64,000 bases of DNA, taken from positions 434,001 to 498,000 of the forward strand of contig NZ_BCVX01000001.1 in assembly GCF_001591965.1 (NCBI RefSeq), read 5' to 3'. Positions 59,797 to 64,000 of the stretch are shown piece by piece. The DNA comes from Lysinibacillus odysseyi 34hs-1 = NBRC 100172. GTDB taxonomy: Bacteria > Bacillota > Bacilli > Bacillales_A > Planococcaceae. Below the pieces are notes generated by a model. That model was not told where the DNA came from, did not search any database, and saw only the letters and a program-made list of their open reading frames with translations. Position 1 is the stretch's first letter; every line of letters starts with the position of its first letter. The position numbers and the translations under genes were made by a program.

Positions 59797-61029
59797 TCAT
59801 GGCTGTATGTTCAGCCCGTTCACTAGTTCATTCAAATCACGGCCCTGCAGTGAGCCTGCCACGAGCTCCGGCAGCATGCCTGGCGTACAGGCGAAGCAAG
59901 GCGTACCGTCGCGAGAAAGTTGTCTAGCCAGCTGTTCATCATAAAATGGACGCCCGCTGTCCGACAACGACAGAAGGCACAGTGTCTGTACGCCCGATTC
60001 CCGCATTTCTCGCATGCGGCGTACCAGTGCTGATCGGTTGCCGCCTTCGTATAGGTCGGTTACGAGAATAAAGAGTGTCTTTTTCGGTTCTTCGATAAAC
60101 GACTCACAGTACGCAACTGACTTGTTAATGTCCGTTCCCCCACCGAGTTGAACACCGAACAGCATGTCGACTGGATCATCCGCGCACTGCTCCGTAAGAT
60201 CAACGACCTCTGTGTCAAACACAACGACACGGGTATTCAGCGCCGGCATGCTGGCAAAGACCGCGCCCGTTACCGACGCCCAGATGACCGACTCTGCCAT
60301 CGATCCACTTTGGTCGATGTCGAGAATAACAGTCCATTCCTTATTGCGCCGTGCCCGGTCGAAATAATAGAATTTTTCAGGAATAAGAATGTCCCGCTCC
60401 CGATCATAATGCTTCAGATTACGTTGGATTGTCCGCTTCCAGTCCAGTCCGCTGAGCGAAGGCAACGGTGTATGCTGCCGTTTGTTCAGCGCCCCGATCA
60501 CGGCACGTTGCATGTCTTCCTTTAAGCGAGCCATCAGGTCGTCAACAACAGCCTTGACGAGGAGGCGGGCGGTCTCTTTCGTCTTCTCGGGAATTTTACC
60601 CTTGAGCGCCATCAACATACCGACCATCTGGATATCCGGCTTTACCGATGCCAATAGTTCCGGCTCGAATAGAAGCTGCTTCCATCCCTTGCGCTCAATC
60701 GCATCGTTCTGGATGATAGAGACAACATCCTCCGCAAACAGGCTACGTACATCACCGAGCCAGCGGGACAGGTTTACCGCTCCTCTTCCTCCACCCGCAC
60801 CGCGGCCGGAGACGTTTCCTACGCTCCGTCCAGAAGTGCCGCTAGACAAGCTGTCGTCCGTCTCGTCATATATAGCTGCCAGCGCGGCATCCATGATTGC
60901 TTCTTCTTCCGTCAACTGCACTGCGTCGCTTCCGGTCAATTCTTCAAGCTTACTCTGTGCGGCTTCGCCTAAGATTAATCGCCAGCGAGATACAGAGTGT
61001 TCCAGTTTTCCGTTCGTTTGATCCGTCAT
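59797..61029 (-). CDS. vWA protein of a MoxR-type AAA system (CoxE-like)
   Basis: A 410-residue protein. An N-terminal helical region with a Gly/Ser/Arg-rich linker (about 60-85), a middle helical domain, and a C-terminal vWA domain with an intact MIDAS: D239-x-S241-x-S243 (DIDQSGSM), T299 in GGGTD and D325 in VTDLYEGG. CoxE-like vWA proteins pair with MoxR AAA ATPases, which remodel targets presented through the metal site. Start ATG 61029, with GAGGA 8 bases upstream, one base after the DUF5682 stop, so tightly co-translated. GC-rich compared with the rest of the window. Confidence 0.88.
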   Translation of the reverse strand: MTDQTNGKLEHSVSRWRLILGEAAQSKLEELTGSDAVQLTEEEAIMDAALAAIYDETDDSLSSGTSGRSVGNVSGRGAGGGRGAVNLSRWLGDVRSLFAEDVVSIIQNDAIERKGWKQLLFEPELLASVKPDIQMVGMLMALKGKIPEKTKETARLLVKAVVDDLMARLKEDMQRAVIGALNKRQHTPLPSLSGLDWKRTIQRNLKHYDRERDILIPEKFYYFDRARRNKEWTVILDIDQSGSMAESVIWASVTGAVFASMPALNTRVVVFDTEVVDLTEQCADDPVDMLFGVQLGGGTDINKSVAYCESFIEEPKKTLFILVTDLYEGGNRSALVRRMREMRESGVQTLCLLSLSDSGRPFYDEQLARQLSRDGTPCFACTPGMLPELVAGSLQGRDLNELVNGLNIQP

Positions 61030-61030
61030 T

Positions 61031-63445
61031 TTAAAAATCCTCAAAATCAAATTCATTTAATTCATCAACCATTTTGTTCTCTTCCTCCTTCAGATCTCCG
61101 GTCAAAATTTCAGCTACCTGCTCCGCATGAACGCCCCATAACTCACCCAGTGTTTCGGCAATCATCGTTTTTTCTTGCGGCGAGAAAGAACTGAATGCCC
61201 GGCGAAGAAATACGAGTGCCCGCCTGAATTGATCATCGTCCAGCGAAAGGATGTAATCGTTTAACTGCTCCCATAGGCTCATTCGAGACAGCAGGGCGTA
61301 TCGGTTGCGCATAGAGAGCCCTTCAAACCAGCCTGCCCCAAGGTCGGATGGTATGCCCGGCGACAGTCGGCGCGACACTTCCGCAGCACACTGGTTCGCA
61401 TCCATCTCGCCTCGTTCCAGCAGCAAAGCGCAGGCGAAGCCGGAAAGCTTCGGGTTCCGATCGTCCCGCTCGGACAACTCGTTCAGTCCAGCCAACCAAA
61501 GCGGCACGTCGACAATGTCGTCATGCTCCTGGGCAATACGGTTCAAATCACTCATGGCAGCAACCATACTGTACGCCGCTTCATCATTACAATTAGCTGC
61601 ATCAGTCAAGTACAGGCAGCCGCGGTAGAACAACTGCTCCAGCAACGGCACAAGTGCGACAGTATCCACACGGCGAATATCGCCGAAGGCAATGATACGC
61701 GACAGCTCGGCTGCAGCTGCTGCGATTTGAATCACATCTCGACTGTCAGCCGCTAAAGACTGCAGCACACGGCGTCCATCCTCCATTTGGGCAGTCATAC
61801 CGCAGCGGACGGAGGCGCCGATCAAATCGGATGCCTCCGCAATGGAAGTACAGTTTTCCAGCTTCTCTCTCAATCGATGTGCGCTGGCAATCTCAATCGT
61901 TTCGCCTAGCAGCGTAGACTCAATGACCCTGATTTCGGCCTCTGGGGTCCATTGAATAACCCAGTCCTCGGCCCAAACAGCACGGTCTGCTCCAGCTGGA
62001 CGAGAGCTCACAAACGGGATCTCCAAAAGCTCCAGACGACGAAACAGGAAAGAGCGGTTCAGGTCGAGAAAGGCGGATTCCTGTGACGAAACCCGGCGAT
62101 TTTCCCTCAGGTCAAGGGACAAATCCGTTGCGACGGCGGTCTTGTATTTGGTCAGCTTGAGCCGCTTCAATTCGCGGTTCAAGTCATCCTGGAGCGGCGT
62201 TTGGCTAACCCCTTCGGCTAGGGAGCCGATTTCCGTGCCGACATCAACGCGGGCCAATGCCTCGGCTACCACCGACAGCTCGCCGCGGCCAAGCAGCGTT
62301 TGCGCCGCGTCTCGCAGCTCCATCAGTGTCGGCGCACTACCTCCGTGCAGTGAAGCGAGCCCTTCGGCTAACCGCACCGCTTCTATGACCTCGGCGGTGG
62401 AGCGGTAAGTGCCAGATGCCCGCAGCAGACGGGCTGCACTGGAAAGGTACAGTCTTGACAGTTCCTCCGGCCGGCCGCTCTCCATCGCTTCCCACATCAT
62501 CTGGTAGTAGTGCGGGGCAGCGTTACCCGCCCCGTAGCCCGAAAGGCTGGACAGCCGATAATACGAATATGGCATCAGCGTCAACTTGGTCCGGCGGGAA
62601 GGCATCGTGGCCATCTCTTCATCGCTCATTGCGCCAATAGAAGGATATTCTAGTGCAGCGGCATGGTATGCGCCGCAAACGACAACCACCTTCGCCGGAT
62701 CATGACCCGATTCAATCACTTTCATAATTTGCCGCCGCATATAAGCTTCACGTACCTGGTTATATGCATGCTCTTCCGGCTGCTCGGCTCGCTCTCGCTC
62801 TTCACCAAGGCTCCTTATCTCAGCGGAGTAGGCAAGTATGGCCTCCCGGTAAGCGTCCGTGTTGGCATTATGCTCAAAATGACGTTCCCAGTAGGTTTCG
62901 TAATCGTGCTCGCCGGCCAGTTCAGCAATCCGTTCATAAACCGAGGGTTCCGATGAGAAGGTCTCCCCTCCAATCGAAGACGTTCTAGAATTTTGTTGCG
63001 GTCCAGGCACCGGCAATTTCTGAGTTAACGACGCCTCTTTCGCCATCTCTTCTAATGCGATGTTCTTTTGTGGGTGGCGTCCTTCCTCTTTGCGTCGCCG
63101 CAAATCCTCTAGTGTTATCGCCACACCTGACGGCAGGTCGATCAATTTGCAGTCTGAGCCGTTCTCGGAAGCCCATCGCATCGCCTGCAGTTCCGGCGAA
63201 TAAATAGCGAATGGCCAAAGCGCTGTCCGCACAGGCATTTCATCCGTAAAGGCCAGCACTGCCACGGGCGGCACGGTCATCGGATGAATCAGATCTTCGA
63301 TCCGGTCCGTTGCGTCCGATGGTCCTTCAATCAAAACAGCCGTTGGGCGGATGCGGTTCAGATATTCCAAGAGATGGCGGGCACCTCCAGGGGAGAGGTG
63401 CCGAACGCCAAAGACAGGGACCCGGATATCTTCCGTGGCAAACAT
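61031..63445 (-). CDS. DUF5682 protein, large partner of the AAA/vWA pair
   Basis: An 804-residue cytosolic protein. Residues about 5-290 have motif order like EreA/ChaN/TraB-type hydrolases: FGVRHLSPGGARHLLEYL (conserved His), AVLIEGPSDA (Glu), a PFAIYSPELQAMRWA segment, REAYMRRQI and VVVVCGAYHAAAL (G-x-x-H). The remaining 500 residues are helical, repeat-like and leucine-rich, perhaps a scaffold. DUF5682 genes are repeatedly found between MoxR AAA and CoxE-like vWA genes. The start ATG 63445 overlaps the AAA stop (TGATG). The hydrolase-fold proposal is inference. Confidence 0.82.
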   Translation of the reverse strand: MFATEDIRVPVFGVRHLSPGGARHLLEYLNRIRPTAVLIEGPSDATDRIEDLIHPMTVPPVAVLAFTDEMPVRTALWPFAIYSPELQAMRWASENGSDCKLIDLPSGVAITLEDLRRRKEEGRHPQKNIALEEMAKEASLTQKLPVPGPQQNSRTSSIGGETFSSEPSVYERIAELAGEHDYETYWERHFEHNANTDAYREAILAYSAEIRSLGEERERAEQPEEHAYNQVREAYMRRQIMKVIESGHDPAKVVVVCGAYHAAALEYPSIGAMSDEEMATMPSRRTKLTLMPYSYYRLSSLSGYGAGNAAPHYYQMMWEAMESGRPEELSRLYLSSAARLLRASGTYRSTAEVIEAVRLAEGLASLHGGSAPTLMELRDAAQTLLGRGELSVVAEALARVDVGTEIGSLAEGVSQTPLQDDLNRELKRLKLTKYKTAVATDLSLDLRENRRVSSQESAFLDLNRSFLFRRLELLEIPFVSSRPAGADRAVWAEDWVIQWTPEAEIRVIESTLLGETIEIASAHRLREKLENCTSIAEASDLIGASVRCGMTAQMEDGRRVLQSLAADSRDVIQIAAAAAELSRIIAFGDIRRVDTVALVPLLEQLFYRGCLYLTDAANCNDEAAYSMVAAMSDLNRIAQEHDDIVDVPLWLAGLNELSERDDRNPKLSGFACALLLERGEMDANQCAAEVSRRLSPGIPSDLGAGWFEGLSMRNRYALLSRMSLWEQLNDYILSLDDDQFRRALVFLRRAFSSFSPQEKTMIAETLGELWGVHAEQVAEILTGDLKEEENKMVDELNEFDFEDF

Positions 63446-64000
63446 CACTCGTTCAGCTCCCTACACGCCTGATACAATCCGCGCCACTCCGATCCCCGTT
63501 TCTTCATAACGTTATTAAGATATTCCTTCCATACTAATTTGTCCTTATCATCATCCTTCACGATTGCGCCCTGCAGACCGGCGGCCAGATCTTCGTCCGT
63601 CAGTTCACCGCTTCCAAAGCTCGCTGCCAGTGCCATGCTGTTCGTCAAAAGAGATATTGCTTCGGCAGTGGAGATAACGCCCCCCGGGGATTTCAGTTTC
63701 TCCTTACGGTCGAGCGTCATCCCGCTGCGCAACTCTCGGAAGATAGTCACGACTTTTAGCAGTGCTTCGTCCGCTGGAGGAGCTGACTGCAGCTGATATG
63801 AAGCAGCAATCTCGCCTACACGTTTTTTGACGATGGAGAGTTCCGTCTCAAGATCGGAAGGAGACGGCAGCACAATGATATTAAATCGCCTTTTGAGAGC
63901 GGCGGACATCTCGTTAACGCCGCGGTCCCTTGTGTTCGCCGTTGCGATGATGGAGAAACCTTTGCGGGCAATTGTCTCGCTGCCAAGTTCGGGGACCGAG
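63445..64000 (-). CDS. MoxR-type AAA+ ATPase, C-terminal part (gene continues past window end)
   Basis: The gene runs in from beyond base 64000; about 184 C-terminal residues are visible. They include the sensor-1 strand and the following conserved loop, IIATANTRDRGVNEMSAALKRRFN, which marks a MoxR/RavA-like AAA+ module, then the helical lid domain with sensor-2 area and a C-terminal helix pair. Walker A and B lie outside. It forms the first visible gene of a three-gene operon with DUF5682 and vWA genes, each joined by overlaps or one-base gaps. It probably supplies the ATP-driven motor of the complex. Confidence 0.88.
   Translation of the reverse strand, partial: SVPELGSETIARKGFSIIATANTRDRGVNEMSAALKRRFNIIVLPSPSDLETELSIVKKRVGEIAASYQLQSAPPADEALLKVVTIFRELRSGMTLDRKEKLKSPGGVISTAEAISLLTNSMALAASFGSGELTDEDLAAGLQGAIVKDDDKDKLVWKEYLNNVMKKRGSEWRGLYQACRELNE

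Noticed and set aside
59093-59800. Transposon or integrase boundary for the GC-rich operon
   Set aside because: I looked for terminal inverted repeats, direct repeats, tRNA genes and recombinase fragments and saw none in this stretch.
60482-61021. A 179-codon plus-strand frame opposite the vWA gene
   Set aside because: Produced by the high GC content of this region; Ser/Arg/Pro-rich, no ribosome binding site, and the opposite strand has a clear vWA protein.

Overview
The window looks like chromosomal DNA from a low-GC, Gram-positive, aerobic, probably spore-forming Bacillota of the Bacillales. The Solibacillus/Lysinibacillus part of the Planococcaceae is my best guess, inferred from protein flavour only. 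Support: strong AGGAGG-type ribosome binding sites, many TTG/GTG starts, T-rich intrinsic terminators, a T-box leader before prolyl-tRNA synthetase, ydbS/ydbT, a HemAT-like sensor, a general-stress SDR behind a SigB-type promoter, a spore-kinase-like histidine kinase and many small Bacillus-type proteins of unknown function.

Layout. 1-4.4 kb: the 3' end of a methylmalonate-semialdehyde dehydrogenase, a TerD-vWA fusion and an AraC-type regulator. 4.5-15.3 kb (nearly all minus strand): a GAF/PAS histidine kinase, small zinc-ribbon and DUF proteins, an unidentified structured RNA near 8.2 kb, YdeI-like and pentapeptide-repeat proteins, MarR and nitroreductase genes, a YwqG-like DUF1963 protein, and an XRE/DUF3278 pair. 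15.3-17.1 kb: T-box plus proS. 17.1-20.6 kb: two ECF sigma/anti-sigma operons beside a divergent, apparently inactive site-2-protease homologue. 20.7-22 kb: a decayed MazG-like gene, interspersed repeats and a Nudix gene. 22-26.3 kb: LysR regulator divergent from hutG-gltS (histidine-derived formiminoglutamate to glutamate), then a SigB-type SDR. 27.4-29.4 kb: an ECF sigma factor fused to a long PepSY/YcdB-like domain. 29.4-36.8 kb: GNAT, two MFS exporters, another ECF/membrane partner pair and small membrane proteins. 37-42.4 kb: a GFPGG-repeat protein, a chemoreceptor and ydbS-ydbT. 42.6-46 kb: remnants of an oligopeptide permease and a hydrolase joined by a deletion scar, then an ArsR-like regulator with an MFS pump. 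46-51.3 kb: SLAP-domain and LURP-one proteins, a fifth ECF/anti-sigma pair, a globin-coupled chemoreceptor lacking the proximal histidine, and a cyclophilin lipoprotein. 51.4-56.2 kb: a staygreen-family protein, a P-loop kinase, DUF4279, membrane and secreted proteins, and repeats. 56.4-59.1 kb: a run of SUKH/DUF6678-type immunity-like genes. 59.7-64 kb: a visibly more GC-rich, tightly packed minus-strand operon of a MoxR-type AAA ATPase (cut by the window end), a DUF5682 protein and a vWA protein.

How it fits together. Much of the window is signalling and envelope stress: five ECF sigma factors within about 31 kb, most with a membrane partner gene translated by overlap, plus two chemoreceptors and a histidine kinase. 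Metabolic content is limited to hutG-gltS, mmsA and proS. The right edge is accessory DNA. The orphan immunity genes and the AAA-DUF5682-vWA cassette are the best candidates for an under-described system. It resembles the MoxR-vWA conflict-type assemblies, but its function is unproven.
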